From JACZWZ01 sp964194935 (GTDB lineage Bacteria > Actinomycetota > Acidimicrobiia > Spongiisociales > UBA11373): a stretch of DNA of 64,000 bases. Within the stretch, counting starts at the first letter, position 1. Each line of letters begins with the position of its first letter. Below, one piece after another: positions 33,019 through 41,959 of the stretch. The notes under the pieces are model-generated. The model did no database searches and was not told the DNA's origin. It saw only the letters and a program-made list of their open reading frames with translations. The translations under genes were made by a program, and so were the position numbers. The stretch lies in NCBI GenBank assembly GCA_964194935.1, contig CAXMOL010000106.1:29138-93137 (forward strand), written 5' to 3'.

Positions 33019-34530
33019 ATGGCCGAACTGACCATCAATCCCCAGGAGATCACCGAAGCCCTCCGCAAGAACCTCGAGGGCTGGGAACCCAATCTCGAGG
33101 CGGCCACGGTTGGATACGTAGCCTCTATCGGCGACGGCGTAGCCAGAGTCGAAGGTTTGGCGGATGCGATGGCATCCGAGTTGTTGGAGTTCCCCGGTGG
33201 ACTCCTTGGTGTGGCACTGAACCTCGACGAGGACTCGATCGGTGCCGTGATCATGGGCGACGGCTCCCACGTCCATGAGGGCGACACAGTTCGTCAGACC
33301 GGGCGGGTTCTCTCCGTCCCCGTCGGCGACGGCCTGCTCGGCCGGGTGATCGACCCGCTTGGTAATCCGATCGACGGCAAGGGACCGCTCGAAGCTTCGG
33401 AGTCCCGGCTCCTGGAAACGCAGGCACCATCTGTCGTGGAGAGGCAACCGGTTCACCAACCGCTGCAGACGGGCATCAAGGCCATCGACGGGATGACCCC
33501 GATCGGTCGGGGTCAGCGCCAGCTGATCATTGGTGACCGCCAGACAGGCAAGACAGCCTTGGTTGTAGACACGATCATCAACCAGAAGGACACCGGCGTT
33601 AAGTGCATCTACGTCGCGATCGGTCAGAAGGCATCCACCGTTGCCGAAGTAGTCGAAGCTCTCAGCGAACGGGGAGCGATGGACTACACGGTCGTTGTAA
33701 ACGCTCCGGCATCTGCGGCACCGGCGCTTCAGATGTATGCCCCCTACACCGGTTCAGCCATTGGCCAGCACTGGATGTACAAGGGCGAACACGCACTGGT
33801 GATCTTTGACGATCTCTCCAAGCAGGCGGTGGCCTACCGATCGATATCGCTGTTGCTCCGTAGGCCTCCAGGGCGGGAGGCATTCCCGGGTGACGTGTTC
33901 TATCTGCACAGCCGACTTCTGGAACGTTGCGCCAAATTGAGCGACGAACTCGGCGGTGGGTCGCTGACCGGTTTGCCGATCGTGGAGACCAAGGCCGGTG
34001 ACGTTTCGGCCTACATCCCGACGAACGTGATTTCGATCACAGATGGCCAGATCTACCTGGAGACCGACTTGTTCTACTCCGGCGTGCGTCCGGCCATCAA
34101 CGCCGGGATCTCGGTATCTCGCGTCGGCGGCAACGCTCAGATCAAAGCGATGAAGAGTGTGGCCGGTTCACTGCGGCTCAATCTGGCTCAGTTCCGCGAG
34201 CTGGAGGCTTTTGCCGGATTCGGTTCCGACCTCGATGCTGCCTCGCAAGCCCAGCTGCAGCGAGGGCGGCGGGTGGTGGAGGCGCTAAAGCAGCCTCAGT
34301 ACCAGCCGGTGCCGGTTGCCGAGCAGGTGGTGGTGATCTACGCCGTTACAAACGGGTTGATGGACGGTGTCGAGGAATCGCGCATCCTCGAGTTCGAGGC
34401 GGGATTGTCCGACTACATGCGGACCCGCCATCCCGATCTTCTCACCGCGATCAACGAATCCGGCACGTTGCCCGAAGGTGATGCACTCGCCGGTGCGATC
34501 AACGACTATGCCGAGACGTTCGGGGAGTAG
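33019..34530 (+). CDS. atpA: ATP synthase F1 subunit alpha
   Basis: A 503-residue non-catalytic nucleotide-binding subunit. The P-loop is GDRQTGKTAL; DYTVVVNAPASAAPALQMYAPY and the signature PAINAGISVSRVGG follow. Length and start (ATG 33019 with upstream gaggagt) are typical. Confidence 0.98.
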   Translation: MAELTINPQEITEALRKNLEGWEPNLEAATVGYVASIGDGVARVEGLADAMASELLEFPGGLLGVALNLDEDSIGAVIMGDGSHVHEGDTVRQTGRVLSVPVGDGLLGRVIDPLGNPIDGKGPLEASESRLLETQAPSVVERQPVHQPLQTGIKAIDGMTPIGRGQRQLIIGDRQTGKTALVVDTIINQKDTGVKCIYVAIGQKASTVAEVVEALSERGAMDYTVVVNAPASAAPALQMYAPYTGSAIGQHWMYKGEHALVIFDDLSKQAVAYRSISLLLRRPPGREAFPGDVFYLHSRLLERCAKLSDELGGGSLTGLPIVETKAGDVSAYIPTNVISITDGQIYLETDLFYSGVRPAINAGISVSRVGGNAQIKAMKSVAGSLRLNLAQFRELEAFAGFGSDLDAASQAQLQRGRRVVEALKQPQYQPVPVAEQVVVIYAVTNGLMDGVEESRILEFEAGLSDYMRTRHPDLLTAINESGTLPEGDALAGAINDYAETFGE

Positions 34531-34539
34531 CGCAGACCG

Positions 34540-35427
34540 ATGGCAAGCGCCGAACTTCGACTGATCCGCAGGAGGATCCGCAGCGTCAAGTCGACGATGA
34601 AGATCACCCGCGCCATGGAGCTGATCGCAGCCTCGCGGATCGTAAAGGCGCAGCAGCGGGTTATCGCTGCTCAGCCCTACACGGAGAAGATGAACGAAGT
34701 CATCCGCAATGTGGCCGCTGCATCCGGCGCAGCCTCCCACGCCCTGCTCGATGCCCGCGAGGTCAAGACGGCCGGAATCGTGGCGGTGACATCGGATCGG
34801 GGCCTGGCAGGTGGCTACAACTCGAGCATCCTTCGCATGGCTGAGGCTCGGCTGATCGAGCACAAGAAGGCGGGGATCGACACTCGGGTTTACGCCGTAG
34901 GCAAGAAGGCTCACGGCTATTTCCAGTACCGCAAATATCAGATCGAGCAGGCCTTCCTTGGGGTAACCGACAGACCCGGATACGGAGACGCACGTGCCAT
35001 CGCCAATGTCGTCATGAACGACTTTGCCGAAGGAACGGTCGACTCGATCGAGATATACACGACCAAGTACGTGTCGGCGCTGACGCAGACACCCACAAGG
35101 TGGCCGCTCCTTCCGATCGAGCCCCCTGACGCACTCGAAGATGCGGCGGCCGATGTGGTTCCGGTGGGCTACACCTACGAACCAAATGCCGAGACGATCC
35201 TCGGCCGATTGCTGCCGCGCTATGTCGAGGCAATGGCGTTCGGGATCTTGCTGGACGCCTCTGCATCTGAACATGCGGCGCGCAGACGCGCCATGAAGGC
35301 GGCCACCGAGAACGCAGATGAACTTGTCCAGATCCTGTCCCGGCAGGCGAATCAAGCACGCCAGGCCGAGATCACAACAGAGATTTCAGAAATCGTTGGG
35401 GGCGCCGAGGCGCTCACAAACGCGTAA
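34540..35427 (+). CDS. atpG: ATP synthase F1 subunit gamma
   Basis: A 295-residue rotor shaft. The N-terminal helix LRLIRRRIRSVKSTMKITRAMELIA and the C-terminal helix ASEHAARRRAMKAATENADEL form the central coiled coil. SDRGLAGGYNS is the usual conserved turn. Confidence 0.97.
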   Translation: MASAELRLIRRRIRSVKSTMKITRAMELIAASRIVKAQQRVIAAQPYTEKMNEVIRNVAAASGAASHALLDAREVKTAGIVAVTSDRGLAGGYNSSILRMAEARLIEHKKAGIDTRVYAVGKKAHGYFQYRKYQIEQAFLGVTDRPGYGDARAIANVVMNDFAEGTVDSIEIYTTKYVSALTQTPTRWPLLPIEPPDALEDAAADVVPVGYTYEPNAETILGRLLPRYVEAMAFGILLDASASEHAARRRAMKAATENADELVQILSRQANQARQAEITTEISEIVGGAEALTNA

Positions 35428-35438
35428 GGAGAAAAGTC

Positions 35439-36860
35439 GTGAGCGACGCATTGAGTACCGGTCGGATCGTAAAGGTGGCGGGTCCCGTCGTGGATGTGGA
35501 ATTCCCACCAAACGAACTACCCGAGATCAACTTTGCGGTCGAGTTCGACCTCACCGTGGATGGCGTGTCATCCAAGGTGGTGGGTGAGGTCGCCCAGCAC
35601 CTCGGCGATTCACGGGTACGTGTTGTAGCCATGAAGCCCACGGACGGCTTGGTGCGCGGCACTGAGGTCCGTAACTCCGGTGCTCCGATTTCGGTTCCGG
35701 TAGGCGAGGCCACACTCGGACACATCTTCAACGTCCTCGGCGAGGCTCTCGATACCGAGGATGGAACGGTCGGTGCCAAGGAATGGTGGCCGATTCATCG
35801 TCCCGCTCCGGCTTTTGAGGAACTCGCCACCCAGAGCGAGATGTTCCATACCGGCATCAAGGTGATCGATCTCCTGGAGCCGTATGTCCAGGGCGGCAAG
35901 ATCGGAATGTTCGGCGGTGCCGGTGTCGGCAAAACCGTCGTCATTCAGGAGATGATCCATCGTGTCGCAACCGAGCACGGTGGCGTTTCAGTGTTTGCCG
36001 GCGTAGGCGAGCGAACCCGCGAGGGCAACGACCTCTACGGCGAGATGCAGGAGTCGGGTGTCATTGACAAGGCTGCCCTGGTGTTCGGCCAGATGGACGA
36101 ACCGCCAGGGGTTCGCCTCCGCGTTGGGCTTTCAGCCCTGACCATGGCCGAATACTTCCGCGATGAGATGGGCCAGGATGTCTTGCTGTTCGTGGACAAC
36201 ATCTTCCGCTTTACCCAGGCCGGTTCTGAGGTATCGACCCTGCTCGGCCGGATGCCTTCGGCGGTGGGCTATCAGCCGACGCTCGCCGACGAGATGGGTG
36301 CCTTGCAGGAGCGGATCACATCGGTAAAGGGCAAGTCGATCACGTCGCTCCAGGCCATCTACGTGCCTGCCGACGACATCACCGATCCCGCTCCGCATAC
36401 GACCTTTGCCCACCTCGACGCCACCACGGTCTTGAGCAGACGGATTTCCGAGCTGGGTATCTACCCCGCGGTCGATCCGCTCGACTCGACGTCACGGATC
36501 CTGGATCCGCGGATCGTCGGCGACGATCACTACGACACGGCCCGTGCCGTCCAGGGAATCCTGCAGCGCTATAAGGATCTGCAGGACATCATTGCGATTC
36601 TCGGTATCGATGAGCTTCAGGAGGAAGACAAGCTGTTGGTGGGCCGCGCCAGGCGTATCGAGAAGTTCCTCTCACAGCCGTTTTATGTGGCCGAACAGTT
36701 CACCGGCATTCCCGGCAAGACGGTTGCTCTCGAAGATACGATCCGTTCGTTCAAGATGATCGTCAACGGTGAGGTCGACCACATCCCTGAGCAGGCCTTT
36801 TACAACCAGGGAGGCATCGACGACGTGTTTGCCGCAGCCAAGGAGATGGAAGCAGCGTGA
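35439..36860 (+). CDS. atpD: ATP synthase F1 subunit beta
   Basis: A 473-residue catalytic subunit. The P-loop is GGAGVGKTV, the catalytic Glu is in GVGERTREGNDL, and the DELSEED region reads DELQEEDK. It starts at GTG 35439 after aaggagaaaag. The gene is followed not by atpC directly but by a 148-bp gap that holds an interspersed repeat. Confidence 0.98.
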   Translation: MSDALSTGRIVKVAGPVVDVEFPPNELPEINFAVEFDLTVDGVSSKVVGEVAQHLGDSRVRVVAMKPTDGLVRGTEVRNSGAPISVPVGEATLGHIFNVLGEALDTEDGTVGAKEWWPIHRPAPAFEELATQSEMFHTGIKVIDLLEPYVQGGKIGMFGGAGVGKTVVIQEMIHRVATEHGGVSVFAGVGERTREGNDLYGEMQESGVIDKAALVFGQMDEPPGVRLRVGLSALTMAEYFRDEMGQDVLLFVDNIFRFTQAGSEVSTLLGRMPSAVGYQPTLADEMGALQERITSVKGKSITSLQAIYVPADDITDPAPHTTFAHLDATTVLSRRISELGIYPAVDPLDSTSRILDPRIVGDDHYDTARAVQGILQRYKDLQDIIAILGIDELQEEDKLLVGRARRIEKFLSQPFYVAEQFTGIPGKTVALEDTIRSFKMIVNGEVDHIPEQAFYNQGGIDDVFAAAKEMEAA

Positions 36861-37008
36861 TGGAGTCGTCGGTCCTCAGTCTTCAGTCCTCAGTCAGAGC
36901 AATAGAGCCTGAGCCACTGACGCTAGAGAACAGTCAGACGGCCGCAGTGGGGCAGGGGCCCCACTTTGCGGAGGAGGTCGGGGGTAGGGCCCCCGACCGG
37001 GTATAGAT
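36861..37008. repeat. Composite repeat between atpD and atpC
   Basis: This gap holds a CAGTC-rich tract (cagtcttcagtcctcagtcag), then a 39-bp module (36939-36977), then a 9-bp-stem hairpin (36976-36998) that ends 10 bp before atpC. The 39-bp module matches 49777-49815 (reverse strand) at 37 of 39 bases. The rest of the operon has gaps of less than 20 bp, so the repeat probably inserted here. Confidence 0.75.
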
Positions 37009-37338
37009 ATGCCTAAGGCTTTCAAGCTCGATGTGGTGTCGCCGGAGAGCATCGTGTGGTCCGGTGAGGCGACGATGCTGGTCACCCGCACCACCGAGGG
37101 CGAGATCGGCGTCTTGGCCGATCACGAACCCACGATGGCAGCGTTGGCCACCGGAACGACGGTGATTCACCCGGTCGATGGCGACAGCGTGACCGTCGCC
37201 CTGCATGGTGGGTTTCTCCAGATCTTCCGCAACGAAGTCACCCTGCTCACCGATCGGGCCGAGATCGCCGACGGCGATGTCGAGCGGGCCAGAGAGCTGG
37301 CGCAAACCTTTGCCGATGCTGCGGAAGACGACGCCTAG
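37009..37338 (+). CDS. atpC: ATP synthase F1 subunit epsilon (short form)
   Basis: A 109-residue subunit. The N-terminal beta-sandwich is complete (FKLDVVSPESIVWSGEATMLVTR, GEIGVLADHEPTMAAL, LHGGFLQI..N.VTLLTDRAE). The C-terminal helical part ends after one short helix; the usual second helix, which inhibits ATP hydrolysis in many bacteria, is missing. It is separated from atpD by a repeat with a hairpin right upstream of the ATG, which may alter its translation relative to the other subunits. Confidence 0.93.
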   Translation: MPKAFKLDVVSPESIVWSGEATMLVTRTTEGEIGVLADHEPTMAALATGTTVIHPVDGDSVTVALHGGFLQIFRNEVTLLTDRAEIADGDVERARELAQTFADAAEDDA

Positions 37339-37393
37339 CTCCGGCGATGTCCAACCTGGGTCCAAGCCGACTGACGGCTCCCTGGCCCCGCCT

Positions 37394-37822
37394 CTAGAAC
37401 TGGCTTCCAAACCCCTCTATTTGGCTGGGTAGACCCTTGCGTAGGGCGTCCGCTACCACTCCCCAGAACATTCCAGCGAGGACGCCCTTCGATCGGACAA
37501 ACAAATCCACAGTGAGGGCCGTTCCTCCTTCGTCCGGCGCATATGAGACTGTGAGCGCTCCGGCGATCTCCGACGAGTCGAGATCCAAGGTCATCGTGCC
37601 GGGGTTGTGGTCCTCGTTGCGGATGGCGGTTCCCTCCCACGTTTTGCCGGCGGCATGGGCGCTCCATCTGAATGCGGTTAGATCCGATCCCTCGTGCGTG
37701 GCGTTCCAGACGTCGTCGATTGGGCCGATTCCCTTCCAGGTGGCGGCTATTTGGAGGGCCGCAGCGACGGACTCCGGGGTCGCGCCGACCTTTACGGTGT
37801 GGGAGAAGGTGTCCGACGGCAT
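37394..37822 (-). CDS. SRPBCC-fold (polyketide cyclase/CoxG-like) protein
   Basis: A 142-residue protein with the START/SRPBCC pattern: FSHTVKVGATPESVAAALQ, a central W-rich strand region (RWSAHAAGKTWEGTA), LTVSYAPDEGGTALTVDLFV and a long C-terminal helix (WGVVADALRKGL). Such proteins bind hydrophobic ligands; no specific role can be assigned. It converges on atpC. Confidence 0.75.
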   Translation of the reverse strand: MPSDTFSHTVKVGATPESVAAALQIAATWKGIGPIDDVWNATHEGSDLTAFRWSAHAAGKTWEGTAIRNEDHNPGTMTLDLDSSEIAGALTVSYAPDEGGTALTVDLFVRSKGVLAGMFWGVVADALRKGLPSQIEGFGSQF

Positions 37823-37908
37823 CGGGCGAGGCTAGCGATCGTCTAGCACCGAACCGTCGCGTCCCCACTCGGTCCGCGCCAACACCAAGTGTGACGGTGA
37901 CGGTCGAC

Positions 37909-39039
37909 TCAGCTACAGGCGTTGATCCCAGATAGGCCGAGTGCAGCCGACAGTTGAGCTCGGGTGTTGGGGCCAATCTTGCCGTCGACGGTGAGTCCGG
38001 CCTTGCGTTGGAAGGCCTCGATTCCCGTCTGGGTGTTTGGACCGAGCACGCCGTCAGCTCCTCCGACGTCGTGTCCGGCAAGCTGCAGAAGCACTTGGAT
38101 CTGCTTTACGTCACTGCCGCGGTCTCCGGGTCGCAAAGTCCGACTGGAGCTGACAAGGGCGCTCGAAGAGGGGAGTGCAGCCGCGATCCGCTTGATGGCA
38201 GAGGCTGTGACCGGGCCGACGACGCCGTCGGGATTTAGTCGCTGGTGTTGTTGGAACTGGCGAACGCCGGCGACTGTTTTCGAACCGAAGACTCCGTCGA
38301 TTGTTCCTACATCGTGACCCGCGGCCCGGAGAAACTGCTGCAGTTGGGTCACCGCAGTGCCTCGTGCTCCGCGCTTGATCAGTCCTGAAGTTCCGGTGAG
38401 GGCTGATAGTGATCCGACGGCCGGCACACTGCAGGTGGTGACGGTGGTGCCGGAGACGGCCGCCGGGGCGCCGCCTTCGGCTGCTCGAAGCGAGAGGTAT
38501 GGATCCACGTAGACGCCGTGTGGATCGATCAACTCGAAATGAAGATGAGGCGACGTTCCCTCGGCGTTGCCACTGTCGCCCACATAGGCGATCAGCTGGC
38601 CGGCGTTGACATGGGTGCCCTTGGTGATGCCCGTCGCGATTCCCCAGCCCTGGCCGTCATCGGTTCCGGGGCTGTCATTGTTGAGATGGATGTAGCTCGA
38701 TGACCAGCCGTCATCGTGTTTGATCCGCAACGTGCAGCAGCGGCTGCCCACCCACTGCACCGTTCCGCTGGCCACCGCCACGATCGGGGTCATCTTGTTG
38801 GCCATGATGTCGACCGCATGGTGGACACCACTGCCGCGGCGCGACCAGAAGTGGTCGCCGAAGTTGTTTGCACCCTGGACGGGGAACACGAGCGGATAGG
38901 CGACGTCTTCACCCTGGACGTGGTCGGGTCCGCTCTTGGGATTGCTCTCGTGGTTTGCGAGCGCATTCGGAACGGTTAGAGCCATCACCACCGCGGCGGC
39001 AAGGGTGACGCTGAGAAATCGGTGTGTCATTTGGCGCAT
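37909..39039 (-). CDS. Secreted M23 peptidase with two peptidoglycan-binding domains
   Basis: A 376-residue cell-wall hydrolase. An N-terminal signal peptide (about residues 1-28) precedes an M23 metallopeptidase domain with zinc ligands in HHAVDIMA and PHLHFEL. Two PG_binding_1 repeats follow (VTQLQQFLRAAGHDVGTIDGVFG and VKQIQVLLQLAGHDVGGADGVLG). It should cut peptide cross-links in peptidoglycan during growth or division. The 194 bp upstream hold no recognisable riboswitch. Confidence 0.93.
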   Translation of the reverse strand: MRQMTHRFLSVTLAAAVVMALTVPNALANHESNPKSGPDHVQGEDVAYPLVFPVQGANNFGDHFWSRRGSGVHHAVDIMANKMTPIVAVASGTVQWVGSRCCTLRIKHDDGWSSSYIHLNNDSPGTDDGQGWGIATGITKGTHVNAGQLIAYVGDSGNAEGTSPHLHFELIDPHGVYVDPYLSLRAAEGGAPAAVSGTTVTTCSVPAVGSLSALTGTSGLIKRGARGTAVTQLQQFLRAAGHDVGTIDGVFGSKTVAGVRQFQQHQRLNPDGVVGPVTASAIKRIAAALPSSSALVSSSRTLRPGDRGSDVKQIQVLLQLAGHDVGGADGVLGPNTQTGIEAFQRKAGLTVDGKIGPNTRAQLSAALGLSGINACS

Positions 39040-39218
39040 CGTCTCCGGCCTTTGCGCTTCGAAGCCCTCCGGACCGGTGGTCGGAGGGGCTGCGGACCAT
39101 AACCGAAACTACAAGAAGTCGCGAAATCCATGCTTGTGACATCGCCGGTATTTGATGGTCTCGACTCCATGGGCGCTGAACCTAGGGGCAGTAGCAATTT
39201 ATGCAGACGGCTCGCCGG

Positions 39219-39224
39219 TAGAGT
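39219..39224 (+). promoter_or_regulatory. Candidate -10 box before the LmbE-type gene
   Basis: TAGAGT ends 9 nt before ATG 39234 with no ribosome site between, suggesting a leaderless or nearly leaderless mRNA. Confidence 0.35.
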
Positions 39225-39233
39225 CTCGCCTCC

Positions 39234-40070
39234 ATGTCAGGTCTTCTTGCTTTCCACGCCCATCCAGATGATGAGTCGATCTCGGCCGGCGGCGCACTTG
39301 CTTCGTTGGCTGCAGGCGAGACGCCGGTGACGGTTGTTACTGCCACCAGGGGAGAGGTCGGCGAGATTCACAACCGCGACGACGCCGATGAGGTTCGGGA
39401 CCAGCTCGGGGAGATCAGAACCGCTGAATTAAGGGCGGCTTTGCAGGTGCTCGGAGTCGGCGAGCCGGTGTTCCTTGGCTACCGGGACTCGGGGATGATG
39501 GGGACACCGGACAACGATCACCCGGATGCCTTTTGGCGTGCCAACTTCTCTGAGGCGGTCGGCCGTCTCGTCAAGATCATTCGAGAGCGCCACCCCGACG
39601 TGATCACGGCCTACGACCCATTTGGGGGATACGGGCATCCGGATCACATTCAGGTGCACCGGATAGGCACCGCTGCCTATTGGGCCGCGGCTGATTTGGG
39701 TCGATACCCGGCTGCCACTCACGGCGAACCCTGGCTGCCCTCCAAGCTCTACTGGACCACATGGTCGCGGGAACGCATGGTGAAGGTGCGTCGCGAGATG
39801 GCCCCCGATCTCGGTGCCGATGAGGAGGTGGAAGAGCCGGGGGCCGGTTCCCTTGCAAGCCTCATCACAACGACGGTCGATGTGGCCGATTGGTTCGAGC
39901 AAAAGCATGAGGCACTGTTGTGTCACGACACCCAGTTCGCCGCCGATTCCTGGGTCAGAAGCTTGCCTCCTGAGATGTTGCGGCGCCTGCTCGGGTCCGA
40001 GTCTCTGACCCTGGTCAACTCGACCGTCGATTGTGACCCGGCGGATCCCGATCTCTTCGCAGGGATCTAG
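39234..40070 (+). CDS. LmbE/PIG-L deacetylase family protein, Mca/MshB-like
   Basis: A 278-residue zinc hydrolase. The metal motif is HAHPDDES, with a second His in GYGHPDHIQVH. The sequence resembles mycothiol conjugate amidase (Mca) and MshB, which deacetylates GlcNAc-inositol in mycothiol synthesis (for example TATRGEVGEI, FLGYRDSGM, DWFEQKHEALLCHDTQ). This supports a mycothiol-using actinobacterium. Mca and MshB cannot be told apart with confidence from this sequence alone. Confidence 0.88.
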   Translation: MSGLLAFHAHPDDESISAGGALASLAAGETPVTVVTATRGEVGEIHNRDDADEVRDQLGEIRTAELRAALQVLGVGEPVFLGYRDSGMMGTPDNDHPDAFWRANFSEAVGRLVKIIRERHPDVITAYDPFGGYGHPDHIQVHRIGTAAYWAAADLGRYPAATHGEPWLPSKLYWTTWSRERMVKVRREMAPDLGADEEVEEPGAGSLASLITTTVDVADWFEQKHEALLCHDTQFAADSWVRSLPPEMLRRLLGSESLTLVNSTVDCDPADPDLFAGI

Positions 40071-40186
40071 CGATCAGCGATTGGCAAGGATGAGCCGCCA
40101 GCGATTGGTGGGAGACTTGCCCGTGACCGGAGACCGAGGATTGCCGACGGTCTTGCTACGCCATTTCGATCGCGTAGGGTGAGCCC

Positions 40187-40924
40187 ATGGATCTGTACGC
40201 ACGCGTCAACATTCTCGACCGCAAGGCGGTTCGGCTTCCGACGGGCGATGTCACCGAGGCCATCTCGTTGGATGCCGACCCGATTGAGCGAGCTCGCGGC
40301 TGGGTAGCCAAGGGCGCCGATCGACTCCACATCGTCGATCTCGATGCTGCCGCGTACGGGGATTACGAGAATCGACCGCTCATTGAGGATCTGATCGCTT
40401 CAGTCGATGTTCCTGTCCAGGTCGCTGGCGGGATTCGAACGCCCGCCGAGGTCGAGCGGATTCTCGGCTTTGGAGCTTGGCGCGTGGTCATGGGAACTGC
40501 CGCTATCGAAGACCAGGTGATGATCTGGGACGTATGCCGTGATCATCCAGACAAGCTGGCGGTGAGCCTGGACGTCCGACCCGATGAGGAACTGGCGATT
40601 CGTGGCTGGAGAGCCAACAGCGGTCGCTACATGGAAGAGGTGCTCATCGAGCTGTCATCGGCCGGGGTTGCTTCCTTCATGGTCGCCGAGGCCGGCCGTG
40701 ATGCATTGAAGGCTCAGACCGATATCGGCATTCTGCGCCGCGCACTTGGGTTTGTTGCCGAATCGGTGATCGCATCCGGCGGTGCCCACGATATCGACGA
40801 CCTCAACGCTCTGGTCGACCTGGAGGCCGATGGTCGTCGGCTTGGTGGTGTTGTCGTCGGGCGAGAGATAACCGAAGGCAGATTTACGATGAAGCAAGCT
40901 CGGGCTGCAATCACCGAGGCCTGA
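40187..40924 (+). CDS. HisA/PriA-like (beta-alpha)8 barrel protein with altered active site
   Basis: A 245-residue protein aligning along its length with HisA, the phosphoribosylformimino-AICAR-phosphate isomerase of histidine synthesis (PriA in actinobacteria also does TrpF chemistry). Phosphate-binding and core motifs remain: LHIVDLDAA, VPVQVAGGIRT, VVMGTAA, VASGGAHDIDD, VVVGREITEGRFT. However, the N-terminal catalytic Asp (PAxDI) is Asn in ARVNILD, and the ARDGTLxG loop reads GRDALKAQ. No his genes are adjacent. It may be a paralogue with another substrate rather than the pathway enzyme. Confidence 0.8.
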   Translation: MDLYARVNILDRKAVRLPTGDVTEAISLDADPIERARGWVAKGADRLHIVDLDAAAYGDYENRPLIEDLIASVDVPVQVAGGIRTPAEVERILGFGAWRVVMGTAAIEDQVMIWDVCRDHPDKLAVSLDVRPDEELAIRGWRANSGRYMEEVLIELSSAGVASFMVAEAGRDALKAQTDIGILRRALGFVAESVIASGGAHDIDDLNALVDLEADGRRLGGVVVGREITEGRFTMKQARAAITEA

Positions 40925-40942
40925 CTCTTGACTGCCAGCTGC

Positions 40943-41959
40943 CTACTCGACGGTCCAGGTTCCGGTGGATCCGATAAGCGCTTGGAGATCTCCTGGCCCG
41001 CGTTTGTCCTGTGAGTCGTGGATCTGCTGCTGCAGACCGTCCTCGTATTTAGTGCGCACCACCTCGCGGAAGACACCGACCGGTGTCGGGCCATACGGTC
41101 CGTGGCTGAGACGACTGAGCGCAAAGGCGGCTGCAGGGCTGGAAGCCTGAGCGTCGTGCACATGGATGGCATCGAGGCCCACGGCAGAGACTTCGACGAT
41201 TCGGGCGGCGCCCTTCTCGATCACGACGCCGTATTCGTCGTCGGGCCCAAACACCACGGGCTTGCCATCGAGGAGGTTGATTCGATTGAGATCCCGCTCT
41301 TCACGACCGGTGAGCTGGATGAACGCCTTGTCATTGAAGACGTTGCAGTTCTGATAGATCTCGATCAGCGCTGACCCCTGGTGGTCGTAGGCGCGCTGCA
41401 AGATCCCTTGGGTGTGATCGCGATCCATGTCGATCGTGCGAGCGGCAAATGTGGCTTCGGCCCCGAGCGCCAGGCTTATCGGATTGAATGGATGATCGAT
41501 CGACCCGGTCGGGCTCGATTTGGTGCGCTTGCCGACCTCGCTAGTCGGTGAGTACTGGCCCTTGGTGAGGCCGTAGATCTGATTGTTGAACAACAGGATC
41601 TTGATGTTGGCGTTGCGGCGAAGGGCGTGGATGAGATGATTGCCGCCGATCGATAGTGAGTCCCCGTCGCCGGTCACAACCCAGACCGACAGTTCCGGTC
41701 TGGCGACCGCGAGTCCGCTGGCGATGGCCGGGGCTCGTCCGTGGATGCTGTGCATGCCGTATGTGTTCATGTAGTACGGGAATCGAGCGGCGCACCCGAT
41801 CCCGCTCACGAACACGACGTTCTCTCGCTCAATGTCGAGTCCGGCCATGAATGTCTGGACCGAGGCGAGGATGGTGTAGTCGCCGCATCCGGGACACCAG
41901 CGAACGTCCTGGTCGGTCTGGTAATCCTGTCTGGAGTAGCGAGCTGCAGTGTCGGTCAT
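40943..41959 (-). CDS. korB: 2-oxoglutarate ferredoxin oxidoreductase subunit beta
   Basis: A 338-residue thiamine-diphosphate subunit. Visible are WCPGCGDY, GIGCAARFPYYMNTYGMHSIHGRAP, the ThDP/Mg motif GDGDSLSIGGNHLIHALRRN and NNQIYGLTKGQYSPTS. With KorA it converts 2-oxoglutarate, CoA and oxidised ferredoxin to succinyl-CoA and CO2, as in the mycobacterial TCA cycle. The start overlaps the korA stop by 4 bp. Confidence 0.94.
   Translation of the reverse strand: MTDTAARYSRQDYQTDQDVRWCPGCGDYTILASVQTFMAGLDIERENVVFVSGIGCAARFPYYMNTYGMHSIHGRAPAIASGLAVARPELSVWVVTGDGDSLSIGGNHLIHALRRNANIKILLFNNQIYGLTKGQYSPTSEVGKRTKSSPTGSIDHPFNPISLALGAEATFAARTIDMDRDHTQGILQRAYDHQGSALIEIYQNCNVFNDKAFIQLTGREERDLNRINLLDGKPVVFGPDDEYGVVIEKGAARIVEVSAVGLDAIHVHDAQASSPAAAFALSRLSHGPYGPTPVGVFREVVRTKYEDGLQQQIHDSQDKRGPGDLQALIGSTGTWTVE

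Noticed and set aside
39040..39233. c-di-AMP (ydaO-type) riboswitch upstream of the M23 peptidase
   Set aside because: Such riboswitches often precede actinobacterial cell-wall hydrolases, but the conserved motifs could not be found on either strand.
40420..40450. tRNA T-arm-like sequence gcgggattcgaacgcccgc
   Set aside because: It lies inside the HisA-like gene and encodes the conserved VAGGIRTPAEV; no cloverleaf can be built around it.
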